DNA of 59,969 nt from an uncultured Ruminococcus sp. GTDB lineage: Bacteria; Bacillota; Clostridia; Oscillospirales; Acutalibacteraceae. The position numbers and the translations under genes are program-made. The DNA is taken from positions 1 to 59,969 of the forward strand of contig CAJOFK010000022.1 in the NCBI GenBank assembly GCA_905234015.1, in the 5' to 3' direction. How positions within the stretch are numbered: the first letter of the stretch is position 1; the number at the start of each line of letters is the position of its first letter. The notes under the pieces were generated by a model, which was given only the letters and a program-made list of their open reading frames with translations, was not told the DNA's origin and did no database searches. Positions 26,376 to 35,749 of this stretch are shown piece after piece.

Positions 26376-29300
26376 ATGGAAAACAATGTTTTTGATTCAA
26401 TTAAAATTAATCTTGCTTCTCCCGAGCAGATTTTATCCTGGTCTTACGGCGAGGTAAAAAAGCCCGAGACCATCAACTACCGTACCTTAAAGCCCGAGCG
26501 CGACGGTCTTTTCTGCGAGCGTATTTTCGGACCTACCAAGGACTGGGAGTGTCACTGCGGAAAGTATAAGAGAATCAGATATAAGGGCAAGGTCTGCGAC
26601 CGCTGCGGCGTTGAGGTTACCCGCGCCAAGGTAAGACGCGAGCGTATGGGCCATATCCACCTCGCGGCTCCCGTATCTCATATCTGGTACTTCAAGGGCA
26701 CACCCTCGAGAATCGCTTTAATTCTCGATATTTCCCCGAGAAACTTAGAGCGAGTGCTCTACTTCCAGAGCTATATCGTAACCGATCCCGGCGATTGCCG
26801 CGAGCTTGAAAAGCTCCAGTGTCTCAACGAGAACGAGTATATGGATATGCGCGAGAAGTACGAGGACGACTTTAAGGCGGGTATGGGCGCCGAGACTATT
26901 CTCGAGCTCTTAAAGGAAATCGACCTCGACGAGCAGGCTGAAACAGTAAGAGCCGAGCTCGAGGTCGCAACAGGCCAGAAGCAGGGCAGACTTATTAAAA
27001 AGCTCGACGTTATCGAGAGCTTCCGTAACTCCGGCAACCGTCCCGAGTGGATGATTCTTACCGAGGTTCCGGTAATTCCGCCCGATATCAGACCGATGGT
27101 TCAGCTCGACGGCGGACGCTTCGCGACCTCCGACTTAAACGACCTTTACCGTCGTGTTATAAACCGTAATAACCGTCTTGCAAAGCTTATTGAGCTCAAC
27201 GCTCCGGATATCATTATCCGCAACGAGAAGCGTATGCTTCAGGAAGCTGTTGACGCGTTAATCGATAACGGCAGACGCGGCCGTCCCGTAACAGGCCCCA
27301 ACGGCAGAGCGCTTAAGTCGCTTTCCGATATGCTTAAGGGTAAGCAGGGACGTTTCCGTCAGAACCTTCTCGGTAAGCGTGTTGACTACTCCGGCCGTTC
27401 GGTTATCGTTGTAGGTCCCGAGCTTAAGATGTATCAGTGCGGTCTCCCGAAGGAGATGGCGCTCGAGCTGTTCAAGCCCTTCGTTATGAAACGCCTCGTT
27501 GAAACTAAAGAGGTTATCAATATTAAAGCAGCCCGTAAAGCGGTAGAAAGAGCTAAGCCCGAGGTTTGGGACGCGCTCGAGGTTGTAATCAAGGGTCATC
27601 CCGTACTCCTCAACCGTGCGCCTACGCTTCACCGTCTCGGTATTCAGGCATTTGAGCCCGTACTCGTAGAGGGCAGAGCTATTAAGCTCCATCCGCTTTC
27701 ATGTACCGCTTACAACGCGGACTTCGACGGCGACCAGATGGCGGTTCACGTTCCGCTTTCCGCAGAGGCTCAGGCTGAGGCGAGGTTCTTAATGCTCGCT
27801 GCCGGAAACCTCCTCAAGCCGTCCGACGGCCAGCCCGTAACCGTACCTACTCAGGATATGATTCTCGGCTCCTACTACCTTACTCTCGATAAGGATGGAG
27901 AGCCGGGCGAGGGCAAGGTGTTCCGCGACGTAAACGAAGCTATGATGGCTTATCAGACCGGAGTTGTAAAGCTTCATTCAAAGATAAAGGTTCGCCGCAC
28001 TATGGAAATCGACGGCGAAATGAAATCAGCGCTTATCGATACAACCGTAGGCAAGATTATCTTCAACAACCCGATTCCTCAGGATTTAGGTCTTGTAGAC
28101 CGTTCAATCCCCGAGAACAAGTTCAAGTTCGAGGTTGACTTCTTAGTAGGCAAGGGCGGACTTAAGAAGATTATTGACGCGTGTATCGAAAAACACGGCA
28201 CTCAGATTACATCCGTAGTTCTTGATAATATCAAGGCTCAGGGTTATAAATACTCTACAATCGGCGCTATCACGGTTGCCGTATGCGACGCGACTATTCC
28301 GCCTGCAAAGGGCGAGATTATCGCTGACGCGGAGTCAAAGGTAGACCTTATCACCGAGGAATATATGATGGGTTTACGTTCCGACGAGGAGCGTTACGCG
28401 GATGTACTTAAGGTTTGGGAAAAGGCTACCGACGACGTTACCGCTAAGCTTCAGGAAGGCCTTGACCGCTACAACCCGATTTATATGATGGCTGATTCCG
28501 GAGCCCGAGGCAGTATGAGCCAGATTCGTCAGCTCGCCGGTATGCGCGGACTTATCGCGAATACTTCCGGTAAGACTATCGAAATTCCTATCCGAGCTAA
28601 CTATCGTGAAGGTCTTAACATCTTAGAGTACTTTATCTCATCTCGAGGCGCCCGTAAGGGACTTGCCGATACAGCGCTTCGTACCGCTGACTCGGGTTAC
28701 TTAACCCGCCGACTCGTTGACGTATCCCAGGAGGTTATCATCCACGAGGAGGATTGCGGAACAAGAGAAGGCCTCGAGGTATTCGATATCACCAGCGAGG
28801 GCAACGTAATTGAAGGCCTGCACGAGAGATTAATCGGACGTTTCCTTATCGACGATTTCTGCGACGAAAACGGAAACACCCTCGTCAGCAAGGACGCTAT
28901 GATAGGCGAGGAGGAAGCCGATATCATCATTAAGAGCGGCGCCGAAAGCGTTAAAATCCGTTCCGTACTCGGCTGCTGCGCTAAGCACGGCGTATGCCGC
29001 AAGTGCTACGGCTCCAACCTTGCGAACCGTCATCCCGTAACTGTCGGCGAGGCTGTAGGTATTATCGCGGCTCAGTCAATCGGCGAGCCCGGTACTCAGC
29101 TTACAATGCGTACCTTCCATACCGGCGGTGTTGCTTCCGCAGAGGATATCACACAGGGTCTTCCCCGTGTTGAGGAGCTCTTCGAGGCGCGTAAGCCTAA
29201 GAGTCTTGCTATCATCAGTGAGATTGAGGGTGACGTAAGATTCGAGGAAAGAAAGAACGCTAACCACGCTGTTATTTATAATAAGGATACAGGCGACGAG

Positions 29301-29921
29301 CGCGCTTACCTGATTCCCTTCGGCTTCAGAGTAAGAGTTGAGGAAGGCCAGCATATTCAGAAGGGTGATAAGATTACCGACGGTTCGGTTAACCCCCATG
29401 ATGTACTCGCTATCCTCGGTACAAACGCCGTTCAGAACTACCTTATTTCCGAGGTACAGCTCACTTACCGTCTCCAGGGTGTTGATATCAACGATAAGCA
29501 TATCGAGGTTATCGTACGCCAGATGCTCAAGAAGGTTCGTCTTGACGACGCGGGAGATACCGACCTTATCGCCGGCCAGTCCTACGATAAGACAGTTGTA
29601 CTCACCGCTAACGAGAAGATTAAGGAGCGTATCGCAAACGGTGAGGAAGGTCTCAGGGAAGCTACCTGGACTCAGATGCTTCTCGGTATCACCAAGGCTG
29701 CTCTCGCAACAGACAGCTTTATGTCCGCGGCTTCGTTCCAGGAGACCACGAGAGTTCTCACCGACGCTGCTATCAAGGGTAAGGTTGACCACCTTATGGG
29801 ACTTAAGGAGAACGTTATTATCGGTAAGCTTATTCCCGCGGGAACAGGTATGCGCCGTTATAACGAGGTTGAGCTTGACGTCAACCTCTCCGAATCGGCT
29901 CCCGATTTTACCGTTGATTAA
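26376..29921 (+). CDS. rpoC: RNA polymerase beta' subunit
   Basis: 1181 residues. The N-terminal zinc site [20 protein letters not shown], the catalytic magnesium loop [12 protein letters not shown] near 445 and the bridge/trigger regions ([16 protein letters not shown]) are intact. There is no large insertion. AAGGAGG precedes the ATG. It ends the operon at a strong terminator; the usual downstream rpsL-rpsG-fusA genes are not next to it. Confidence 0.99.
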   Translation: MENNVFDSIKINLASPEQILSWSYGEVKKPETINYRTLKPERDGLFCERIFGPTKDWECHCGKYKRIRYKGKVCDRCGVEVTRAKVRRERMGHIHLAAPVSHIWYFKGTPSRIALILDISPRNLERVLYFQSYIVTDPGDCRELEKLQCLNENEYMDMREKYEDDFKAGMGAETILELLKEIDLDEQAETVRAELEVATGQKQGRLIKKLDVIESFRNSGNRPEWMILTEVPVIPPDIRPMVQLDGGRFATSDLNDLYRRVINRNNRLAKLIELNAPDIIIRNEKRMLQEAVDALIDNGRRGRPVTGPNGRALKSLSDMLKGKQGRFRQNLLGKRVDYSGRSVIVVGPELKMYQCGLPKEMALELFKPFVMKRLVETKEVINIKAARKAVERAKPEVWDALEVVIKGHPVLLNRAPTLHRLGIQAFEPVLVEGRAIKLHPLSCTAYNADFDGDQMAVHVPLSAEAQAEARFLMLAAGNLLKPSDGQPVTVPTQDMILGSYYLTLDKDGEPGEGKVFRDVNEAMMAYQTGVVKLHSKIKVRRTMEIDGEMKSALIDTTVGKIIFNNPIPQDLGLVDRSIPENKFKFEVDFLVGKGGLKKIIDACIEKHGTQITSVVLDNIKAQGYKYSTIGAITVAVCDATIPPAKGEIIADAESKVDLITEEYMMGLRSDEERYADVLKVWEKATDDVTAKLQEGLDRYNPIYMMADSGARGSMSQIRQLAGMRGLIANTSGKTIEIPIRANYREGLNILEYFISSRGARKGLADTALRTADSGYLTRRLVDVSQEVIIHEEDCGTREGLEVFDITSEGNVIEGLHERLIGRFLIDDFCDENGNTLVSKDAMIGEEEADIIIKSGAESVKIRSVLGCCAKHGVCRKCYGSNLANRHPVTVGEAVGIIAAQSIGEPGTQLTMRTFHTGGVASAEDITQGLPRVEELFEARKPKSLAIISEIEGDVRFEERKNANHAVIYNKDTGDERAYLIPFGFRVRVEEGQHIQKGDKITDGSVNPHDVLAILGTNAVQNYLISEVQLTYRLQGVDINDKHIEVIVRQMLKKVRLDDAGDTDLIAGQSYDKTVVLTANEKIKERIANGEEGLREATWTQMLLGITKAALATDSFMSAASFQETTRVLTDAAIKGKVDHLMGLKENVIIGKLIPAGTGMRRYNEVELDVNLSESAPDFTVD

Positions 29922-29946
29922 TTTAAATAAAACTTAACAGTTTTCC

Positions 29947-29980
29947 GGAAACCGGCTCTAAGGAGCCGGTTCCTTTTTTT
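29947..29980 (+). terminator. rpoBC terminator
   Basis: AACCGGCTC and GAGCCGGTT pair around TAAG, followed by CC and seven T. Confidence 0.93.
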
Positions 29981-29981
29981 G

Positions 29982-30107
29982 CTTTATAAGAAACTGCGTT
30001 CCTTATAAAGTAAAAAACATTTTATATTGCCCGCTCAGTTGCGCCCTGCGTGCACACGAGCGATGGCTGAAGAAAACGCACGCACTTGGGTGCGCACGCT
30101 TTCTTGT
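29982..30107 (+). repeat. Family A intergenic repeat, short form (copy A4)
   Basis: It starts within bases of the rpoBC terminator and runs to TTTCTTG. It has CGATGGCTGAAGAAAACG in place of the usual GATATACGAAAG part, so the middle is chimeric with the end of copy A1. With the terminator and promoter it accounts for most of the 340 bases before the pullulanase gene. Confidence 0.85.
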
Positions 30108-30173
30108 TGAAGGTAAAAGTCGTTAAAACCTCACCGGCAACTCACTAACTTGTATAAAATTCAAATCCGCTTT

Positions 30174-30218
30174 TTGAGTATTATGTCAATGGAATAAAAA
30201 TCCGAAATATGATAAAAT
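30174..30218 (+). promoter_or_regulatory. Starch-gene promoter with shared 20-bp motif (copy 2)
   Basis: TTGAGTATTATGTCAATGGA (30174-30193) and TAAAAT at 30213-30218, with the same start-to-start distance (39 bases) as copy 1. The -35 position lacks a good hexamer. It drives the tandem pullulanase genes. Confidence 0.75.
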
Positions 30219-30261
30219 TAAAATGATAAGTTTTGATTTTTAATGTGAGGTGAAAATTAAT

Positions 30262-32940
30262 ATGAAAAATATATTAAAGAAGTCGCTCGGTATACTTTTA
30301 GCGGCAGCGGTAATTATATCCGCAGCGGTAAATGTTTATGCCGCCGATACTGCTAAAAACAGAACCGGAGCAACTAACTCCTACGCTCAGGCTTCGCAGG
30401 AAATCGACGACGAGTACGGCTACGACGGCACCGACCTCGGCGCGACGTACTCCAAGTCCGCCACAACCTTTAAGGTATGGGCTCCTACCGCCACAAGCGT
30501 TTCCGTTAACCTTTATAAAACAGGTACAAACGGTGAAACCGGCGCGGGAAAAATCGGCACCTACAGTATGACTATGGGTGACAGCGGCGTATGGTCTAAA
30601 ACCGTAACAGGCGACCATAAAAATCAGTATTATACCTATTCGGTTACCGCTGAGAACGTTACCGGCTCAAAGACTACTACGAAGGAAACTCAGGATATCT
30701 ACTCCGTAGCGGCAGGCGCCAACGGCGCGCGTTCTCAGATTGTCGACCTCGACTCGACCGACCCGACCGGCTGGGAAAAGGACTCTCACGTTCTTCTCGA
30801 TAATAATACGGACTCGTATGTGTGGGAGGTTCACGTTAAGGACTTCTCTTATGATGAAAAGTCGGGGGTATCCTCAGCCAACCGCGGAAAATATCTCGCG
30901 TTTACCGAGACAGGCACTACCTTAAATAATGAGGGCAAAACTCCGACATTAATAGATCATCTTAAAAAGCTCGGAGTGACTACCGTTCAGATTTTACCGT
31001 TCTTTGACTTCGCCAGAGGCTCGGTTGACGAAACAGGCTCCGACAGCCAGTTCAGCTGGGGCTATGAGCCGGCTAACTTTAACGTTCCCGAGGGCTCCTA
31101 TTCCTCAAACCCCTACGACGGCAACGTAAGAATCAAGGAATGTAAGCAGATGATTCAGGCGCTCCATAACGCGGGAATCTCGGTTGTTATGGATGTAGTT
31201 TATAATCATACAACCTCCTCAAGCCCCTCCTTCGAGGCCTGCGTTCCGAACTATTACTACAGAATGACCTCAAGCGGCGGCTTCTCTAACGGCACCGGCT
31301 GCGGAAACGAAACCGCTTCCGAGCGTAAGATGTTCAGGAACTTTATGATTCAGTCTTGTATGTACTGGATTAACGAGTACCATATCGACGGCTTCCGCTT
31401 TGACCTTATGGGCGTTCACGATGTTGAAACAATGAACCTGCTCCGCGCCGAGATGGATAAGGTTGACCCTAGACTTACTATCTGGGGCGAGGGCTGGACA
31501 GGCGGAACCTGTACCTTCCCCGATACAACCTGCACGGGTGAGCAGTGCGTGTCCGCGGACCGCTTCAGCTCCCACGAAATGAACGAAAGAATCGCTTTCT
31601 TTAATGAGAGTATGCGCGATTCCTTAAAGGGCTCTGTATTTGAGCTTGCGAACAAGGGATGGGTTCAGGGCAACACCTCCTATTCCTATGAATTAAACGA
31701 AGGTATAATGGGTAATGTCGAGGGTGCGCATAACGCTTCAAATTACCAGTGGACTTCAAGGCAGCCGACTCAGACCGTATCCTATACCTCCTGCCACGAT
31801 AATCAGACGCTCTGGGACAGGCTCGCTTATTCTCAGGGAGCTACTGACTTCCGTGAGCGAAATGAAACATACGTAAAGCAGAATAAGCTCACCGGCGGAC
31901 TTCTCAATATGGCGCTCGGAATTACCTTTACTCAGGCAGGCGAGGAAATGGCCCGCTCAAAGGATAATAACGAAAACAGCTATAACGCCTCCGCAACGCT
32001 TAATATGATTGACTGGGAAAATGCCGAGACATATTCCGATATCGTCGATTACTATAAGGGTATGAGGGAGATAAGAGCGGCTTATTCTCCGCTGAGAAGC
32101 GCCGATAAATCCGTTACAAATAACTATACCTGTTATTCGGGAACCTCCGCCTCAAGCACCTATGCCGCCGTATGGCATAACGGCAAAAGCGGCGAGTGGA
32201 ATAAGCTCGCGGTACTGGCGAACGACTCAAGCTCTCAGAAATCCTATACAATCAACAGCACCGAGGGCAAGGAATGGGTAGTTATAGCAAACGGAACCTC
32301 GGCAGGTACCGAACGCCTCGCGGCTGTTACGAACGGAACATTTACAATTCCCGCTTACTCGATGGTAGTAGCGGTAGATAAGTCGAGCTTCGACAGCGCC
32401 GCGATAACTCCGTCAACCTCCGCGGGTAATGTATATACCACCTCAGGCGGCACGGAAATTAATCTTAAGGATACTTTTAAGCGCGGCTCGGACGATACAG
32501 CCGATTTCGGGCTTTCCGGCAACACCTTTAAGAACCTCGAGCTCTTAGGCGTTCAGAAGAAAAGCGACGGCGAAAGGAGCATCCGCTTTGTCGCGGTATT
32601 AAACAACAGCATTATTAAAGACGCCGACGACTACGGCTTTATTGCCGCGGGCTACTCAACCGTAAAGGACGCCCGTGATATAGTAAGCTGTCTTAATATC
32701 GAAAACGCTCATCTCTATTCCTGTAAGGGTTCAAGCAACACCGTAAGCGGAGATTACGGTAAATTCTCCGCGGGTAAGGATTATAAGTACGTTACCTTCG
32801 CGGTAAATAATATCGGCAATAACGCTGTTGCCGCGAAATTCTATATTAAAAAGGGCAGTAAGGTTTTCTATGCAGATTATACGAACGACAACGCCGTAAC
32901 CTACAATAACTGCTCCGTAAACTGGGCTTTATTAAGTTGA
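30262..32940 (+). CDS. Secreted type I pullulanase-like GH13 enzyme, no dockerin
   Basis: 892 residues from the ATG at 30262 (GAGGTGA upstream; an in-frame GTG at 30250 lies inside that site). Signal peptide to about residue 28. CBM48-like domain near 50-150 (TTFKVWAPTATSVSVNLYK). GH13 barrel with DVVYNHT, nucleophile Asp381 in GFRFDLMG, acid Glu410 in IWGEGWTGG and Asp513 in SCHDNQTLW. FSWGYEP corresponds to the YNWGYDP motif of type I pullulanases, which cut alpha-1,6 branches. The last ~160 residues (from INLKDTFKRGSDD) form a beta-rich domain I do not recognise, in place of the dockerin of its neighbour. Confidence 0.9.
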   Translation: MKNILKKSLGILLAAAVIISAAVNVYAADTAKNRTGATNSYAQASQEIDDEYGYDGTDLGATYSKSATTFKVWAPTATSVSVNLYKTGTNGETGAGKIGTYSMTMGDSGVWSKTVTGDHKNQYYTYSVTAENVTGSKTTTKETQDIYSVAAGANGARSQIVDLDSTDPTGWEKDSHVLLDNNTDSYVWEVHVKDFSYDEKSGVSSANRGKYLAFTETGTTLNNEGKTPTLIDHLKKLGVTTVQILPFFDFARGSVDETGSDSQFSWGYEPANFNVPEGSYSSNPYDGNVRIKECKQMIQALHNAGISVVMDVVYNHTTSSSPSFEACVPNYYYRMTSSGGFSNGTGCGNETASERKMFRNFMIQSCMYWINEYHIDGFRFDLMGVHDVETMNLLRAEMDKVDPRLTIWGEGWTGGTCTFPDTTCTGEQCVSADRFSSHEMNERIAFFNESMRDSLKGSVFELANKGWVQGNTSYSYELNEGIMGNVEGAHNASNYQWTSRQPTQTVSYTSCHDNQTLWDRLAYSQGATDFRERNETYVKQNKLTGGLLNMALGITFTQAGEEMARSKDNNENSYNASATLNMIDWENAETYSDIVDYYKGMREIRAAYSPLRSADKSVTNNYTCYSGTSASSTYAAVWHNGKSGEWNKLAVLANDSSSQKSYTINSTEGKEWVVIANGTSAGTERLAAVTNGTFTIPAYSMVVAVDKSSFDSAAITPSTSAGNVYTTSGGTEINLKDTFKRGSDDTADFGLSGNTFKNLELLGVQKKSDGERSIRFVAVLNNSIIKDADDYGFIAAGYSTVKDARDIVSCLNIENAHLYSCKGSSNTVSGDYGKFSAGKDYKYVTFAVNNIGNNAVAAKFYIKKGSKVFYADYTNDNAVTYNNCSVNWALLS

Positions 32941-32972
32941 ATATATGAAATTAATGTGAAAGGAAAGATTTT

Positions 32973-35414
32973 ATGAAAAACCATTTAAGAAAGCTTGTGT
33001 CCGCCTCGCTCGCGGTGCTGCTGATTATATCGGCGGCAGTAAGCGTATACGCGGCTGATACTGCTAAGAACAGCGCGGGGGCTTCGAACTCCTATACTCA
33101 GGCGTCTCAGAATATCGATAACCAGTACGGCTACGACGGCACCGACCTCGGCGCAACCTACACTAAGTCCGCAACAACCTTTAAGGTTTGGGCTCCTACC
33201 GCTACGAGCGTCAGCGTCAACCTCTATAAAACCGGTACCGATAACGAAAGCGGCGCCGGAAAAATCACCACGCAGAGCTTAACCAAGGGCAATAAGGGCG
33301 TATGGTCTGCTACCTTAAGCGGCGACCATAAAAATCAGTATTATACCTATTCGATTTCCGCTAAAAACGTAACGGGCTCGTCCTCCTCCGGCAAGGAAAC
33401 TCAGGATATCTATTCCGTTGCGACCGGCGCGAACGGTATGCGCTCTCAGATTGTCGACCTCGACTCGACCGACCCGACCGGCTGGGATAAGGACGCTCAC
33501 GTTCTTCTTGATAAAAACACAGATTCCTATGTCTGGGAGGTTCATGTAAAGGACTTCTCCTACGATACAAAGTCAGGCGTTTCCTCAAAAAACCGCGGCA
33601 AGTACCTCGCCTTTACCGAAACCGGCACAACCTTAAACAAGGCGGGAAAAACTCCTACTCTCGTAGACTACCTTAAGGAGCTCGGCGTTACTACGGTTCA
33701 GATTACTCCTTTCTACGATTTCAGCAAAAACTCAATTGATGAAACCGGCTCAAACGACCAGTTCAACTGGGGCTATGACCCCGTTAACTATAACGTTCCC
33801 GAGGGTGCTTACTGCTCAAACCCCTACGACGGAAACGTCAGAATCAAAGAATGTAAGCAGATGATTCAGGCGCTCCATAAAGCGGGCTTATCTGTTGTTA
33901 TGGACGTAGTGTATAACCATACCGCCGATACTAATTCATCTTTTGAGGCGTGCGTTCCGAACTACTACTACAGAATGCAGTCAAACGGAAAGTTCTCCGA
34001 CGGCTCAGGCTGCGGCAACGAAACCGCCTCCGAGCGCAGGATGTTCAGAAACTTTATGATTCAGTCATGCCTCTACTGGGTAAATGAGTATCATATCGAC
34101 GGCTTCCGCTTCGACCTTATGGGCGTTCATGACGTTGAAACAATGAACCTGCTCCGCGCCGAAATGGATAAGATTGACCCGAGACTTACTATCTGGGGCG
34201 AGGGCTGGACAGGCGGCTCCTGCACCTATCCCGACCAGACCTGCACAGGCCAGCAGTTCAAGCCCGCCGACCGCTTCTATTCTCCCGACTTAAACGAGAG
34301 AATCGGCGTGTTTAACGACGGCTTCCGCGACGCTATAAAGGGAAGAGTATTTAACGACGTAAAAAGCAAGGGCTGGGTTCAGGGCGATAAATCCTTTGCT
34401 CCCGATATAAACGAGGGCGTTACCGGCAACACCGAGGGCGAGCATAAGCCTGCGGAGTATAAATGGACCTCGCGCCAGCCGTCCCAGTGCGTTACCTACG
34501 CCTCCTGCCACGATAACCAGACTATGTGGGATCGGCTTGCAGCTTCTCAGAATATCACAAATTACCGTCAGAGAAACGATACTCTCGTTAAGCAGAATAA
34601 GCTTGCGGGCGGACTTCTTCAGATGGCTCAGGGTATAACCTTTACTCTTGCCGGCGAGGAAATGGGACGTTCGAAGGATAACGACGAAAACAGCTATAAG
34701 AGCTCCGTTACCCTTAATATGATTGACTGGAACAACGCTCAGACAAACGCCGATATCGTAAGCTACTATAAGGGTATGAGAGAGATAAGAGCTAAGTTCT
34801 CTCCGCTTCGCGACGATACAAAGAACTCGCTTTCGGGTTATAAGTGCTACGCAGGCAACTCCGGCTCCTCCGACACCTACGCTGCAGTATGGCATAACAA
34901 TAAGAGCGGCGAATGGAAGAAGCTCGCGGTTATCGCTAACGACTCAAGCTCTCAGAAAACCTATAAAATCGACAGCTCCGAGGGTAGCGCGTGGGTAGTA
35001 ATCGCTAACGAGTCCTCCGCCGGCACAAAGAAACTCGCGACTGTTTCCGACGGTAACTTCACTATCCCCGGTTACTCAATGGTAGTTGCGGTCGATAAGG
35101 AAAGCTTTGAAAACAGCGGAAACGTTGAGCCGACTACTCAGGCTCCTACCGAAGCTCCGACCACTACCGCTCCGGTTACCGCTCAGCCCGATACGACTCA
35201 GCCGACAACCGCTCCCTCTAAATATCAGACCGGCGACGTTAACCGAGATAAAGTGTTAAGCATTAAGGACGCTACTTTAATTCAGAAGTATCTCGCTTTA
35301 CTGAGCACACTCGATTCGGAGCAGCTTCTGCTCGCGGACGTAAACGGAGATAAGAGCGTAAGCATTAAGGACGCGACGAAAATCCAGCGTATTCTCGCAG
35401 GCCTTGATTCATAA
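32973..35414 (+). CDS. Secreted type I pullulanase with C-terminal dockerin
   Basis: 813 residues, AAAGGAAAG before the ATG. Signal peptide, CBM48-like domain, and a GH13 barrel with FNWGYDP, Asp381, Glu410 and Asp514 at the catalytic positions. It is a close paralogue of the enzyme before it. A TTQAPTEAPTTTAP linker leads to a dockerin at ~752-812 with two calcium loops, GDVNRDKVLSIKD and ADVNGDKSVSIKD, each followed by a helix (ATLIQKYLA, ATKIQRILA). It should dock on cohesins of a scaffoldin, as amylases do in Ruminococcus bromii. It follows the first gene by 32 bp with no promoter seen, so it is in the same operon. Confidence 0.94.
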   Translation: MKNHLRKLVSASLAVLLIISAAVSVYAADTAKNSAGASNSYTQASQNIDNQYGYDGTDLGATYTKSATTFKVWAPTATSVSVNLYKTGTDNESGAGKITTQSLTKGNKGVWSATLSGDHKNQYYTYSISAKNVTGSSSSGKETQDIYSVATGANGMRSQIVDLDSTDPTGWDKDAHVLLDKNTDSYVWEVHVKDFSYDTKSGVSSKNRGKYLAFTETGTTLNKAGKTPTLVDYLKELGVTTVQITPFYDFSKNSIDETGSNDQFNWGYDPVNYNVPEGAYCSNPYDGNVRIKECKQMIQALHKAGLSVVMDVVYNHTADTNSSFEACVPNYYYRMQSNGKFSDGSGCGNETASERRMFRNFMIQSCLYWVNEYHIDGFRFDLMGVHDVETMNLLRAEMDKIDPRLTIWGEGWTGGSCTYPDQTCTGQQFKPADRFYSPDLNERIGVFNDGFRDAIKGRVFNDVKSKGWVQGDKSFAPDINEGVTGNTEGEHKPAEYKWTSRQPSQCVTYASCHDNQTMWDRLAASQNITNYRQRNDTLVKQNKLAGGLLQMAQGITFTLAGEEMGRSKDNDENSYKSSVTLNMIDWNNAQTNADIVSYYKGMREIRAKFSPLRDDTKNSLSGYKCYAGNSGSSDTYAAVWHNNKSGEWKKLAVIANDSSSQKTYKIDSSEGSAWVVIANESSAGTKKLATVSDGNFTIPGYSMVVAVDKESFENSGNVEPTTQAPTEAPTTTAPVTAQPDTTQPTTAPSKYQTGDVNRDKVLSIKDATLIQKYLALLSTLDSEQLLLADVNGDKSVSIKDATKIQRILAGLDS

Positions 35415-35429
35415 ATCTTAATAATAACC

Positions 35430-35456
35430 AAGCCCCGCCTGACGCGGGGCTTTTAC
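35430..35456 (+). terminator. Terminator of the pullulanase operon
   Basis: AAGCCCCGC and GCGGGGCTT pair around CTGAC, followed by TT and a further T-rich stretch. Confidence 0.9.
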
Positions 35457-35479
35457 TTTGACTTTTTTCTCTTTCATAT

Positions 35480-35525
35480 ATTTATAATTATTATTATATA
35501 TATTATTATATATATTATTATATGT
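35480..35525. repeat. A/T low-complexity tract
   Basis: Alternating TATATATTATTA-type sequence. It probably melts easily or curves; no gene is seen in it. Confidence 0.6.
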
Positions 35526-35603
35526 AGAAGATTTTTCCATAGGGTATGAAGTTTTTTCAGGAGGGTATGAAGTTTTTTCGGGAGGGTAGGAAAATTTTTC
35601 CGC
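35520..35603 (+). repeat. 21-bp tandem repeat upstream of the scaffoldin-like gene
   Basis: Two near-identical 21-bp units (AGGGTATGAAGTTTTTTC plus 3 bases) at 35541-35561 and 35562-35582. A diverged unit follows at 35583-35603, and a more diverged one precedes them at 35520-35540. They lie 60-140 bp before the motif-containing promoter. Confidence 0.75.
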
Positions 35604-35661
35604 CCCCTGAGTGCCGGGCGAATTTTAATTATGTATATCGTACAACAAAGGGGCATTTATT

Positions 35662-35707
35662 TTGAGTATTTTGTCAATAGAAAAAGACGATTTCTCTGTG
35701 GTAAAAT
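35662..35707 (+). promoter_or_regulatory. Starch-gene promoter with shared 20-bp motif (copy 3)
   Basis: TTGAGTATTTTGTCAATAGA (35662-35681) and TAAAAT at 35702-35707, one base further than in the other two copies. No TTGACA at -35. The gene start is 43 bp downstream. Confidence 0.75.
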
Positions 35708-35749
35708 ATATAGTGAACAGATATCATTTGACATAAGGAGGATTGTCTT

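Noticed and set aside
29076..29792. Long open frame on the minus strand of rpoC
   Set aside because: It lies wholly inside a certain gene, has no ribosome site or recognisable domain, and reflects the biased codon use of the sense strand.
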